Assembly: GCF_030406405.1 (NCBI RefSeq)
Contig: NZ_JAUEPL010000020.1
Coordinates: 42,098-106,097 of the forward strand
Length of the DNA stretch: 64,000 nucleotides
Direction of reading: 5' to 3'
From: Streptomyces ficellus
GTDB lineage: Bacteria; Actinomycetota; Actinomycetes; Streptomycetales; Streptomycetaceae
Numbering within the stretch: position 1 is the first letter of the stretch; each line of letters begins with the position of its first letter. The notes under the pieces were generated by a model. It had not been told where the DNA came from, searched no databases, and saw nothing but the letters and a program-made list of their open reading frames with translations. The position numbers and the translations under genes are program-made. Shown here piece by piece: positions 7,647 to 15,485 of the stretch.

Positions 7647-9083
7647 TCAGGCGGCGTCGGCGGGAATGTGGGGGCGCGGGGTACGGCCCGGACAGGAGGC
7701 GCGGGAGGGCGGCAGGACGCCGTCCACCAGGTAGCGGTGTACGAGGGTGTCGACGTGCGGGTTGCCGCCGAGGACGTACACCTCGTGCTCGCCCGAGTCC
7801 TCGACGGTGAGCAGGTGGTGGCCGAGCCGTTCCGCCATGGCCACGCCGCCCGCGTAGTGGTCCATCGGGTCGCCGTCGGCCTGGACGACGAGGCCGGCCG
7901 GGTAGCCGTCACGGGTGAGCACCGTCGGCGGCTCGGGGGCCTCGAAGGTGCGGAAGGCGCCCACCCACGGCTGGGCGCGCAGCACGCCGTAGCCGTACGG
8001 GAACCGCTTGCGGAAGTCGCGCATGTCCTGGAAGTAGACCTCCAGGTCGGCGGGCCAGGCGTGTTCGAGGGTGATCGCCTCCAGTACGCCGCACCGCAGG
8101 TCGCCCTCGCTGTCGCTCGGCCGCCAGGTGCCCTGCTGCGCCAGCAGCCCGCGGCACGCGTCGCCCGCCCCGTCACCGCCGGCAGCGGCCGTCTCGTGCA
8201 GGCGGGCGACGAGGATGCCCAGGTCCGTCCACTGGCCGCGGTCGCCGGCGCGGTTGCCCACGGCGCCGTCGAACAGGGTGCGCAGCTGCACGCCGTGGGT
8301 CAGCCCTTCGAGCCGGGTGACGACCTCTTCCACGGTGGCCAGCACCTGGGCGGCGGAGGTGCCGAGCCCGAAGTGGCCGTGGCGTTCGGCCGTCCACGCC
8401 GCCCACTGGTCGACGTTGCGCTGGACCGCGTCTCCCTGCCACAGGAACTGTTCGCGCCAGGTCCAGTCGGGGCTGACGCAGGAGTCGAGGACCGTGCGGT
8501 CCAGGTGCTCGGGGAACATGCTGCCGTAGACGGCACCAACGTAGGCGCCGTACGCGTACCCCACGAAGGTGAGCTTCGGTTCGCCGAGGACGGCGCGGAC
8601 GACGTCCATGTCGCGGGCCGTGTTGCGGGTGCTGATGTGCGGTCGCAGGTCGCCGCCCGCTCGCGCGCAGGCCTCCTCGCGCAGCCGCATGTCCTCGGCG
8701 AGCGTCTCGAACGCCGAGTCGGGCGGGCGGGAGTCGAACGGCGCGCGCGGCACGGTCACTTCGGCGTGCAGCGGCGTGGACGCGCCCGTGCCGCGCGGGT
8801 CGAAGCCGATCAGGTCGTACACCTCGTGCGGGGGGGTGCCGGCGAACTTGTCGGGCAGCGCGCGACCCAGGCCCCAGTCACCGCCGGGGCCTCCGTTGAC
8901 CCCCAGCAGGATGCCGCGCCGCCGCTGGGGGTCGGTGGCCCGGCGGCGGCTGAGGGCGAGGGAGATCCACTCTCCCCCGGGGTCGGTGTAGTCGCGGGGC
9001 ACCTCGATCGTCGCGTACTCGAGCTGGTCGTCGTGCGGCGCGGGCGACCACTGCGGCCGCTGTGCGTAGAACTCGTTCACCAC
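7647..9083 (-). CDS. TAP-like alpha/beta hydrolase fold protein with nucleophile serine replaced by alanine
   Basis: A 478-aa protein resembling tripeptidyl-aminopeptidase-type hydrolases: N-terminal ATIEVPRDYTDPGG, oxyanion NGGPGG, LIGFDPRGTGAS, and a C-terminal TAP-like region with the Asp loop VQADGDPMDH and the His loop DSGEHEVYVLGG. The nucleophile elbow, normally G-Y-S-Y-G-T, reads FVGYAYGAYVG, so residue 177 is alanine (codon GCG). Catalysis as a serine hydrolase is therefore not expected. There is no signal peptide, unlike the secreted peptidases. The gene is first or second in a leftward pair with the MFS exporter (18 bp between them). It may act as a binding protein, a non-hydrolytic cyclase or a decayed resistance enzyme. 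Confidence 0.85.
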   Translation of the reverse strand: MVNEFYAQRPQWSPAPHDDQLEYATIEVPRDYTDPGGEWISLALSRRRATDPQRRRGILLGVNGGPGGDWGLGRALPDKFAGTPPHEVYDLIGFDPRGTGASTPLHAEVTVPRAPFDSRPPDSAFETLAEDMRLREEACARAGGDLRPHISTRNTARDMDVVRAVLGEPKLTFVGYAYGAYVGAVYGSMFPEHLDRTVLDSCVSPDWTWREQFLWQGDAVQRNVDQWAAWTAERHGHFGLGTSAAQVLATVEEVVTRLEGLTHGVQLRTLFDGAVGNRAGDRGQWTDLGILVARLHETAAAGGDGAGDACRGLLAQQGTWRPSDSEGDLRCGVLEAITLEHAWPADLEVYFQDMRDFRKRFPYGYGVLRAQPWVGAFRTFEAPEPPTVLTRDGYPAGLVVQADGDPMDHYAGGVAMAERLGHHLLTVEDSGEHEVYVLGGNPHVDTLVHRYLVDGVLPPSRASCPGRTPRPHIPADAA

Positions 9084-9101
9084 CGCAAACCTCCGTTCTC
9101 G

Positions 9102-10574
9102 TCAGGTGGCCAGCCTCTCGGTATCGCCTTGAGCTGCCCTGGACCGCTCCCTGACCGGTACGGCCAGCGCGGCCAGTACGCCCGCGGCGGCGAAGAGCGC
9201 GGCGCCGGTCAGCGCAAGGCCGTACCCGGAGGCGAGGGCCTCGGGGGAGGCCGGGCCGCCCTCGGTGCGGCCGTCGACGCGCGCGGTGGACAGGGCGGCC
9301 AGGGACACCAGCCCCACGGCGCTGCCGAGCTGGCGCGTGGTGTTGAGCAGGCCCGACGCCAGCCCGGCCTGGTGGGCGCGGAGCCCGGCGGTGGCGGCGT
9401 TGGTCGTGGCGTTGAGGACGGCGCCCATGCCGAAGCCGAGGAGCAGGACGGGGCCGAGGACGTCGCCGGTGTAGGTGGCGGTCGGGTCCGTCCGGGCGAG
9501 CCACAGCAGCCCCGCGCTGGACAGCGCCAGCCCGCCGATCAGTACGGGCCTGGGACCGGTGCGCGGCACCACCGAGGAGATGCCCCATCCGCCGAGCGCG
9601 ATGCCCAGCGACAGCGGCAGATAGCCGAGGCCGGTCTCCAGCGGGCTGTAGCCGAGGACCTGTTGGAGCAGCAGGGTGAAGAAGTAGAAGGTGCTGAAGA
9701 GGGCGGCGATGCCGAAGAACGCGACAAGGTTGGCCGCCGCGACGGAGCGGTTGCGGAAGATGCCGAGCGGGACCAGCGGGTGCGGGGCGAACCTGGCTTG
9801 GATCAGCACGAACGCGGCGAGCAGGGCCGCGCCGCCCAGCAGGGGCCCGAGGACGCGTACCGAGCCCCAGCCGTACACATGCGCCTCGGATACGCCGTGG
9901 ACGGCGGCCATCAGACCGAGGGTCACCGTGACGGCGCCGGGGACGTCAAGCGCGCGCCGCGTCTGCCGTGCCGGGGACTCGGGGACGACCCAGCACACGG
10001 TGGCGAACAGCACGATGCCGATGGGCAGGTTGATCAGCAGGATCCACCGCCACGAGAAGAACTCGGTGATCACACCGCCGAGCAGCACGCCTATCGCGCC
10101 GGCGGCGCCCGACACCGCGCTCCACCAGCCGAACGCCTTGGCGCGCGCGGCCGGGTCGGTGAACGTCGTCCCGAGGACGGTCAGCGTGGCCGGTGCCATG
10201 ACCGCGGCCCCCAGACCCTGGAAGGCGCGGGCCAGGACGAGGGTGGCGGGGTCGTCGGCCATGCCGCCGACGGTGCTGGCGAAGGTGAACAGCGCGACCC
10301 CGCACAGGAAGATCCTGCGCTGCCCGAACAGGTCGGCGAGCCTGCCGCCGAGCAGGAGGAACCCGCAGACCACCACGGTGTAGGCGTTGTTGACCAGTTG
10401 CAGGTTGTGCCGGTCGAAGCGCAGCTCCTCGGCGATGACCGGCAGGGCCACGTTCACCACCGAGGCGTCCAGGACGTTCATGAACTGACCCAGGCAGCAG
10501 GCGAGAAGCACCAGTCGGAGCCGGTTGCCGGTCGTGGCGGGCGGGGCGGCGGTGTGCAGCGTCCGAGCAGTCAT
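9102..10574 (-). CDS. MFS drug exporter, DHA2 (EmrB/QacA) family
   Basis: A 490-aa integral membrane protein with the hydrophobicity pattern of a 14-helix DHA2 transporter. Motif LDASVVNVALPVIAEEL follows the first helix, matching the LDxTIVNVALP signature. GGRLADLFGQRR is the loop 2-3 motif, and GGVITEFFSWRWILLINLPIG is characteristic of DHA2 helix 5-6. Such proton-driven pumps export antibiotics and dyes. The chosen ATG at 10574 removes an unsupported upstream extension that runs back through the ferredoxin gene. It is transcribed divergently from the ferredoxin operon and is the likely exporter for the cluster product. Confidence 0.92.
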   Translation of the reverse strand: MTARTLHTAAPPATTGNRLRLVLLACCLGQFMNVLDASVVNVALPVIAEELRFDRHNLQLVNNAYTVVVCGFLLLGGRLADLFGQRRIFLCGVALFTFASTVGGMADDPATLVLARAFQGLGAAVMAPATLTVLGTTFTDPAARAKAFGWWSAVSGAAGAIGVLLGGVITEFFSWRWILLINLPIGIVLFATVCWVVPESPARQTRRALDVPGAVTVTLGLMAAVHGVSEAHVYGWGSVRVLGPLLGGAALLAAFVLIQARFAPHPLVPLGIFRNRSVAAANLVAFFGIAALFSTFYFFTLLLQQVLGYSPLETGLGYLPLSLGIALGGWGISSVVPRTGPRPVLIGGLALSSAGLLWLARTDPTATYTGDVLGPVLLLGFGMGAVLNATTNAATAGLRAHQAGLASGLLNTTRQLGSAVGLVSLAALSTARVDGRTEGGPASPEALASGYGLALTGAALFAAAGVLAALAVPVRERSRAAQGDTERLAT

Positions 10575-10736
10575 GGCCGAACGCTGCGCGCGGCCGGTCG
10601 AACGCCGATGGCGGCCGGGTGGCGGCCCGGTCGAGCCGTGCGCCGTCTCCAGGTCTCCTCCACCGCGCCCCCAGGGACGGTCGCCACAGTCCCTGCCGTA
10701 TCTCCGCAAGCCGGTCGACACTCCAGAGGAGAGCGC
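10575..10736. promoter_or_regulatory. Divergent promoter region between the exporter and ferredoxin genes
   Basis: The 162 bp separates the leftward MFS start from the rightward ferredoxin start, so both promoters should lie here. A CCAGAGGAGAGCG ribosome site precedes the ferredoxin ATG. I see no clear operator palindrome. Confidence 0.4.
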
Positions 10737-11060
10737 ATGGCCAAGATCACCTACAAGCATCCGAGCGGCACCGTCACGATCGTCGACGTCGAGGCGCCGA
10801 ACACGGTCATGCGCGGTGCGAAGCTCAACAACATCGAGGGCATCGAGGCGCAGTGCGGCGGCTCCGCCCAGTGCGGCACCTGCCACGTCTACATCGACGA
10901 GGCCAATGAGCTGCCGCTGCCCGCCATGGACTCGGTCGAGGACGACGTGCTGTACGGGACGGCCTGCGACCGCACCGAGCGCAGCCGGCTCAGCTGCCAG
11001 CTGCCGGTGTCGGACGAGTTGGACGGGCTGGTCGTGCACCTGCCGGAGGCGCAGAGCTGA
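10737..11060 (+). CDS. [2Fe-2S] ferredoxin, adrenodoxin/putidaredoxin type
   Basis: A 107-aa protein with the cluster-binding pattern C-x5-C-x2-C followed by a distant Cys: CGGSAQCGTCHVYI and later LSCQLPV. The segment is typical of the putidaredoxin class that feeds class I P450s. Its stop overlaps the start of the reductase gene (TGATG at 11058-11062), so the two redox partners are made in a fixed ratio. They probably serve the P450s at 1932, 6350 and/or 14082, none of which has a closer ferredoxin in view. Confidence 0.95.
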   Translation: MAKITYKHPSGTVTIVDVEAPNTVMRGAKLNNIEGIEAQCGGSAQCGTCHVYIDEANELPLPAMDSVEDDVLYGTACDRTERSRLSCQLPVSDELDGLVVHLPEAQS

Positions 11061-12319
11061 TGGGCCCGCGAGGAGTCGTCGTCGTCGGCGCGGGCCAGGG
11101 CGGGCTCGACACCGCCGCCGCGCTGCGCGGCCGCGGGTACACCGGCCGGATCACCCTGGTCGGGGACGAGCCCGTGGTCCCGTACCAGCGTCCGCCCTTG
11201 TCCAAAGGCTTTCTGACGGGTGCCATGACGGCCGGGGAGCTGGAGCTGCGCCCGCGCTCCTTCTTCGCCGCCCATGACATCGAACTGGTGTCGGGGAACA
11301 GGGCCGCGAAGATCGACCGGGAGGGCCGGACCGTCCTGTTGGAGTCGGGGACGAGCCTCCCGTACGACAGGCTCGTCCTGGCCACGGGAGCGCGGCCCCG
11401 CACGCTGCCGGTGCCCGGGGCGGCCGCGCTGTCCGGTGTGCTGACGCTGCGCGGCCTCGCCGACGCCGAGCGACTGCGGGAGCGGCTGACCGGCCCGCCG
11501 CGCCGCCTGGTGGTGGTCGGGGCCGGATTCATCGGGCTCGAACTGGCCGCCACCGCCCGGAAGCTGGGCCACGAGGTGACGGTGGTGGAGGCGCAGGCAC
11601 GTGCCCTGGCCCGCGCGCTCACGCCCGTGATGTCGGCCCGGCTGGTCGCCGAGCACCTCGACGCGGGGGTCCGCGTGCTGCTGAGCCGCGAGGTGACCGC
11701 CCTGTGGGGGGACTCCTCGGGCCGGGTGGAGGTCGTGGAACTCGACGGCGGGGAGCGCGTCCCCGCGGACCTCGTCGTGGTCGGCGTCGGAGTGCTGCCG
11801 AACACCGAACTCGCGGCCGCCGCCGGCCTCCAGGTCGGCGACGGCGTCATCGTCGACGCCCACCTGCGTACGGACGACCCGGACATCCACGCGCTCGGCG
11901 ACTGCGCCCGCTTCCCCAGTCCGCACGCGGGCCGGCACGTGCGTCTGGAGTCGGTGCAGAACGCCTCCGGCCAGGCCGCGTGCGTGGCCGCCGCGATCTG
12001 CGGCGAGCCCGTCGCGTACACGGCCGTGCCCTGGTTCTGGTCGGAGCAGTACGCGCTGCGGCTGCAGATCGCCGGGCTGACCGCGGGACACGACGAGACG
12101 GTGGTCGTGGGCGACCCGGACGGCGGCCGCTTCTCCGTCTTCTGCTTCCGCGAGGGCCGGCTGACCGGCGTGGAGTCGGTGAACCGCCCGGCCGACCACG
12201 GTATCGCCCGGCGGCTGCTGGCCACCGGCTCGGACCTGGCGCCCGACGAGGTCCGGCGACCGGGGTTCGACCTGAAGACCCATGTCCACACACCTCGGGA
12301 AAGGCTCTCCCATGCGTAA
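11060..12319 (+). CDS. Ferredoxin reductase, FAD-dependent (putidaredoxin reductase type)
   Basis: A 419-aa flavoprotein with an FAD-binding GxGxxG near the N-terminus (VVVGAGQGG), the PYQRPPLSK signature of the rhodocoxin/putidaredoxin reductase family, a central NAD-binding VVVGAGFIGLELAA, the ATGARPR link, and the C-terminal ALGDCARF flavin motif. The SVQNASGQA and PWFWSEQY segments are also family hallmarks. It passes electrons from NADH to the ferredoxin encoded just upstream. Confidence 0.95.
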   Translation: MGPRGVVVVGAGQGGLDTAAALRGRGYTGRITLVGDEPVVPYQRPPLSKGFLTGAMTAGELELRPRSFFAAHDIELVSGNRAAKIDREGRTVLLESGTSLPYDRLVLATGARPRTLPVPGAAALSGVLTLRGLADAERLRERLTGPPRRLVVVGAGFIGLELAATARKLGHEVTVVEAQARALARALTPVMSARLVAEHLDAGVRVLLSREVTALWGDSSGRVEVVELDGGERVPADLVVVGVGVLPNTELAAAAGLQVGDGVIVDAHLRTDDPDIHALGDCARFPSPHAGRHVRLESVQNASGQAACVAAAICGEPVAYTAVPWFWSEQYALRLQIAGLTAGHDETVVVGDPDGGRFSVFCFREGRLTGVESVNRPADHGIARRLLATGSDLAPDEVRRPGFDLKTHVHTPRERLSHA

Positions 12320-12863
12320 GACGACCATCGCCGCGCCCATCCGTACCGGCCGGCACTCCCTGCGCTCGGTCGGTGTCTGGCTCGCCATGACCGTGGCCCT
12401 GGTCGGAGCGGGTACCGCCACGGCGACCGCCACGACCGAGGCCGCGCACCGGAAGCCCACCCTGGTGGGCACCTGGGAGACCGAAGTGACGATAGGCACC
12501 GGCTCGGGCGCGGCGAGAACCGTCTCGCGGTTCTCGTTCGCCGCCGACCACACCCTGACCACGGACGGCGCACCCGGCGAGAACGGCGATCCGGAGTACC
12601 CGGGCAGCGGTTACTGGACCGCCGGGCCGGACGGGTCGTTCTCGTTCTACATCACCCACGACGGTCCGGAGGAGCCCTCGGAGGGCGTCTACCCCGGCAC
12701 CGTCCACGCCGTACACATGGGCCGCCTCAAGGGCGACAAGTTCATCACGACGGCCGTCGCCTTCACCAAGAACGAGAAGACCGGCGTCCAGCTGGGCCCC
12801 GTCACGGTCAGCAGCTCCGCCACCCGGGTCGGCCCGCCCGGCGCGTCGCCGCAAGGCCGGTGA
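12312..12863 (+). CDS. Secreted lipocalin-like protein of unknown role
   Basis: A 183-aa protein starting at the ATG at 12312, overlapping the reductase stop by 8 bases. A signal peptide is apparent: basic start MRKTTIAAPIRTGRH, hydrophobic VGVWLAMTVALVGAGTATA, and an Ala-rich cleavage region. The mature part carries LVGTWETEV near its start and repeated beta-strand-like segments (GYWTAGPDGSFSFYITHDG), reminiscent of small lipocalin/avidin-like barrels that begin with a GTW motif. No catalytic motif is visible. It is the third gene of the ferredoxin operon and is followed by a terminator. Binding of a hydrophobic product outside the cell is possible but unsupported. Confidence 0.7.
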   Translation: MRKTTIAAPIRTGRHSLRSVGVWLAMTVALVGAGTATATATTEAAHRKPTLVGTWETEVTIGTGSGAARTVSRFSFAADHTLTTDGAPGENGDPEYPGSGYWTAGPDGSFSFYITHDGPEEPSEGVYPGTVHAVHMGRLKGDKFITTAVAFTKNEKTGVQLGPVTVSSSATRVGPPGASPQGR

Positions 12864-12886
12864 CCGGTCGGTGCCCCCTCGGCAGC

Positions 12887-12921
12887 GCCCGCGTCCCGCT
12901 CCTCACGAGCGGGACGCGGGC
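12887..12921 (+). terminator. Hairpin terminator of the ferredoxin operon
   Basis: GCCCGCGTCCCGCTC pairs perfectly with GAGCGGGACGCGGGC around a five-base loop, starting 24 bp after the stop at 12863. Confidence 0.8.
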
Positions 12922-13009
12922 GTCGCTCGTGCCGGGCTCAAGACGCCACGGATAGCGTCCAGTCGACCGTGATGACGTGTACACCGTATGCGACCGAGAG
13001 AGGCAGGAC

Positions 13010-13783
13010 ATGACCTCGTTCGATGCTGGAACCCCTTGCTGGGTGGACCTGACCGTGGCCGACCTGGAGGCCGGCAAGCGCTTCTACGGCGAGCTGTTCG
13101 GCTGGACGTTCGAGGCCGGTGCCCGGGAGTTCGGCAACTACACGCCGGCGCTGAAGGACGGCAAGAACGTGGCGGCGCTCGCTCCCGCGCAGGGCGGCGC
13201 CCCCACCGCCTGGAACCTGTACTTCTCCACTCCGGACGTGGCGGACCTGGCCCGCCGCATCACCGAGGCCGGCGGCAAGGTCACCGGCGGGCCGTTCGCG
13301 ATCGCCGACGCGGGCAGCGTGCTGCTGGCCGTGGACCCCGGCGGCACGGCCTTCGGCGCCTGGCAGCCCGGCACGCGCGCCGGCTTCGAGCTCCAGGGCG
13401 CCCCGGGCTCCTTCTTCTGGCCGGAGATCTACACCCGCGCCAAGGCCGACGTCGACCCCTTCTACGAGACGGTGTTCGGCTTCAACGGCCAGCAGATCTC
13501 GGAGGGTACGGAGTTCGACTTCAAGCTGTGGTTCGCCCCCGGGGCGCAGGCGCCGACCGCGGGCCGCCTCCAGATGGGCGCGTTCATCCCGGAGGAGGTC
13601 CCGGCGCACGCGCTCGTCTACTTCTCCGTCGAGGACACCGACGCCACCGTGGCCAACGTCCGCGAGCTGGGCGGCAGTGTGAGCCGTGAGCCGTCGGACA
13701 GCCCCTTCGGGCGCTCCGCGCTGGTCTGCGACGACCAGGGCGCCCGCTTCGCGGTCATGGGCCCGGTCAAGGACGCGGGCTGA
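13010..13783 (+). CDS. VOC (glyoxalase/bleomycin-resistance fold) protein, two-domain
   Basis: A 257-aa protein made of two vicinal-oxygen-chelate modules. The first begins GTPCWVDLTVADLEAGKRFY and contains LFGWTFEAG; the second begins PGSFFWPEIYTRAKADVDPFY and contains VFGFNG. Such tandem VOC proteins (CFP30B-type) are common in actinobacteria; some act as cyclases, dioxygenases or drug-sequestering proteins in antibiotic clusters. The ATG at 13010 is preceded by AGAGAGGCAGG. It is a single-gene unit with terminators on both sides. Function cannot be specified. Confidence 0.88.
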   Translation: MTSFDAGTPCWVDLTVADLEAGKRFYGELFGWTFEAGAREFGNYTPALKDGKNVAALAPAQGGAPTAWNLYFSTPDVADLARRITEAGGKVTGGPFAIADAGSVLLAVDPGGTAFGAWQPGTRAGFELQGAPGSFFWPEIYTRAKADVDPFYETVFGFNGQQISEGTEFDFKLWFAPGAQAPTAGRLQMGAFIPEEVPAHALVYFSVEDTDATVANVRELGGSVSREPSDSPFGRSALVCDDQGARFAVMGPVKDAG

Positions 13784-13807
13784 CCCCCGCGCCCGGCGGG
13801 AAAGCGG

Positions 13808-13845
13808 AGCCGGTCCCGGCCACCGAGGAGTGGCCGGGACCGGCT
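13808..13845 (+). terminator. Hairpin terminator with T-run after the VOC gene
   Basis: AGCCGGTCCCGGCCA pairs with TGGCCGGGACCGGCT (15 bp) around an 8-base loop and is followed by TTT, a standard intrinsic terminator 24 bp after the stop. Confidence 0.85.
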
Positions 13846-13848
13846 TTT

Positions 13849-13948
13849 CCGTACACCGCACCCATTCGAAGGCCGGGCTTCCGTACACCGGGCCCATCCG
13901 TACACCGGACCCATCCGTACACCGGACCCATCCGTACGCCGGAGCGTC
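13849..13948. repeat. 17-bp tandem repeat array between two terminators
   Basis: The unit CCGTACACCGGACCCAT is repeated head to tail at 13881-13897 (one mismatch), 13898-13914 and 13915-13931. A degenerate copy precedes it (13849-13865) and another follows (from 13932). The array sits between convergent genes and is not in a supported coding frame. Confidence 0.85.
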
Positions 13949-14011
13949 CCCATACGCGGGACCCGTCGTACGGTGTTCCGGGCGGAAGCCGCCGGGGGCG
14001 GCCCCACGGCA

Positions 14012-14048
14012 CCCGGGGGCGCCGCGATGTCCTCGCGGCGCCCCCGGG
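14012..14048 (-). terminator. Hairpin terminator downstream of the leftward P450 gene
   Basis: CCCGGGGGCGCCGCGA pairs perfectly with TCGCGGCGCCCCCGGG (16 bp) around a 5-base loop. It lies 33 bp beyond the stop at 14082 in the direction of transcription. Confidence 0.8.
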
Positions 14049-14081
14049 GGTGACCGGGCGGGTGTGCCCGGCCGGCACGGG

Positions 14082-15302
14082 TCACGGGCCCCAGGTGACC
14101 GGCAGGCTGGTGAGCGTGTGGTTGATCTCGCCGTTGTGCCAGGGCAGTTCGCTCTCCGGCACCGCGAGCCGCAGGTCGGGGAAGCGCCGTACCAGGCCGT
14201 CGAGCGCGATCTCCATCTCCATCCGCCCCAGGTGTTTGCCCAGGCAGTAGTGCACGCCGTGGCCGAAGGAGATGTGCGGGTTGTTTTCGCGGGACAGGTC
14301 GAGCCGGTCGGGGTCCGCGAAGACGGTCTCGTCGCGGTTGGCGGAGGCGAGGGCGAGCAGGACGGCGTCGCCCTTCTCTATGGTGACCCCGCCGACCTCG
14401 ATGTCCTCCGCCGCGATCCGCGGGAAGCCGGAGGTGTCGGTGGCGAACAGGTTGACGTGCCGCAGGAGTTCCTCGACCGCGGTGGGGATGCGGCCACGGT
14501 CCTCGGCCAGCCACCGCCACTGGTCCCGGTCGTCCGCCAGCAGCGCCAGCACCGAGTTGGCGAGCTGGTTCGCCGTGGTGTCGAAACCGGCGCCGATGAG
14601 GGTGAAGCCGAACGTGACCAGTTCGGGCTCACTGAGCCGGTCGTCGTTGTCGCGGGCAGCGATCAGCTCGGACAGCATGTCGTCGGCCGGCGCGGCCCGC
14701 TTGTCGGCGATGAGCCCGACGATGTACTCGCTGAGCTTCGCCAGGCCGTTGAGGGACTCCTCACCGCCCGCCCGGTCGTCCACCGTGGCGAAGGCGCGCG
14801 CCCACTTCTCGAACTTGCGCAGGTCCTCCGAGGGCACCCCGAGCAGTTCACCGATGACGGTCAGCGGCAGGGGCAGCGCGAGCTGCTGCACCAGGTCGAC
14901 CGTGCCGCCCTTGGCCTGCATGTCGTCGAGCAGCTCGTCGGTGACCTTCTGCACGTTGGCCCGCATCCGTTCGACACGGCGCAGGGTGAACGCCCCGGCG
15001 ACGAGTTTGCGCAGCCGGGAGTGCTCGGGCGAGTCCAGCGAAATGATCATTTCCGGCGTGGTGTGCATCGTCCCGCCGATCCTCGGCGCGCCGGGCCCAC
15101 AGGCCAGGGCCCGGCTGAGCCGCGGGTCGGCGGACAGGCGGCGCACGTCCTCGTACCGCGTGACCAGCCAGGCGTCCACACCGCCCGCCGTCGGCACCTT
15201 CACCACGGGCTGCTCGGCCCGCAGTGTGGCGTACCGCGGGGCGGGGCCACGATAGGTCGAACCGGTGAGGGGGAAGACGTCCGTCTCCTGAGGGGCAGTC
15301 AT
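14082..15302 (-). CDS. Cytochrome P450
   Basis: A 406-aa P450 with a canonical I-helix LIGAGFDTTANQ, K-helix EELLR, and heme loop FGHGVHYCLGKHLGR with Cys353 as ligand. The opening FPLTGSTYRGPAPRYATLRAEQPVVKV resembles that of the P450 at 1932 (PFPGSSHRGPAPLFARLRAERPVVRV), so the two are probably distant paralogues. The ATG at 15302 is preceded by GGAGGTG. It is a separate leftward unit ending at the 14012-14048 hairpin. Electrons could come from the ferredoxin pair at 10737-12319. Confidence 0.95.
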   Translation of the reverse strand: MTAPQETDVFPLTGSTYRGPAPRYATLRAEQPVVKVPTAGGVDAWLVTRYEDVRRLSADPRLSRALACGPGAPRIGGTMHTTPEMIISLDSPEHSRLRKLVAGAFTLRRVERMRANVQKVTDELLDDMQAKGGTVDLVQQLALPLPLTVIGELLGVPSEDLRKFEKWARAFATVDDRAGGEESLNGLAKLSEYIVGLIADKRAAPADDMLSELIAARDNDDRLSEPELVTFGFTLIGAGFDTTANQLANSVLALLADDRDQWRWLAEDRGRIPTAVEELLRHVNLFATDTSGFPRIAAEDIEVGGVTIEKGDAVLLALASANRDETVFADPDRLDLSRENNPHISFGHGVHYCLGKHLGRMEMEIALDGLVRRFPDLRLAVPESELPWHNGEINHTLTSLPVTWGP

Positions 15303-15428
15303 GGATGACACCTCCGCTTGGGCCGCTACAGTCACGCAGCACCCTAGGAACCTCCGATGGAGGCCAAGTCGCTCCTTCCTGGAGCCCCCGAGCCCCCCGG
15401 CGCGCCGGCGGGTGCGGACGCAGACGCG

Positions 15429-15472
15429 GGGAGGGGGCGTCCGGGACCACGCTGTCCCGGACACCCCCTCCC
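15429..15472 (-). terminator. Terminator of the flavin monooxygenase/SRPBCC unit
   Basis: A 19-bp stem with one mismatch (GGGAGGGGGCGTCCGGGAC against GTCCCGGACACCCCCTCCC) around a 6-base loop, 14 bp after the stop at 15486 in the leftward direction. Confidence 0.8.
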
Positions 15473-15485
15473 CGTCCTGTGGCCC

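Noticed and set aside
4484..8176. A leftward open frame of 1230 codons
   Set aside because: Antisense to the glycosylase, SDR and P450 genes with no domain of its own; typical of high-GC third-codon bias.
7668..11060. A rightward open frame of 1130 codons
   Set aside because: It runs antisense through the hydrolase and MFS genes; only the last 107 codons are real (ferredoxin from 10737).
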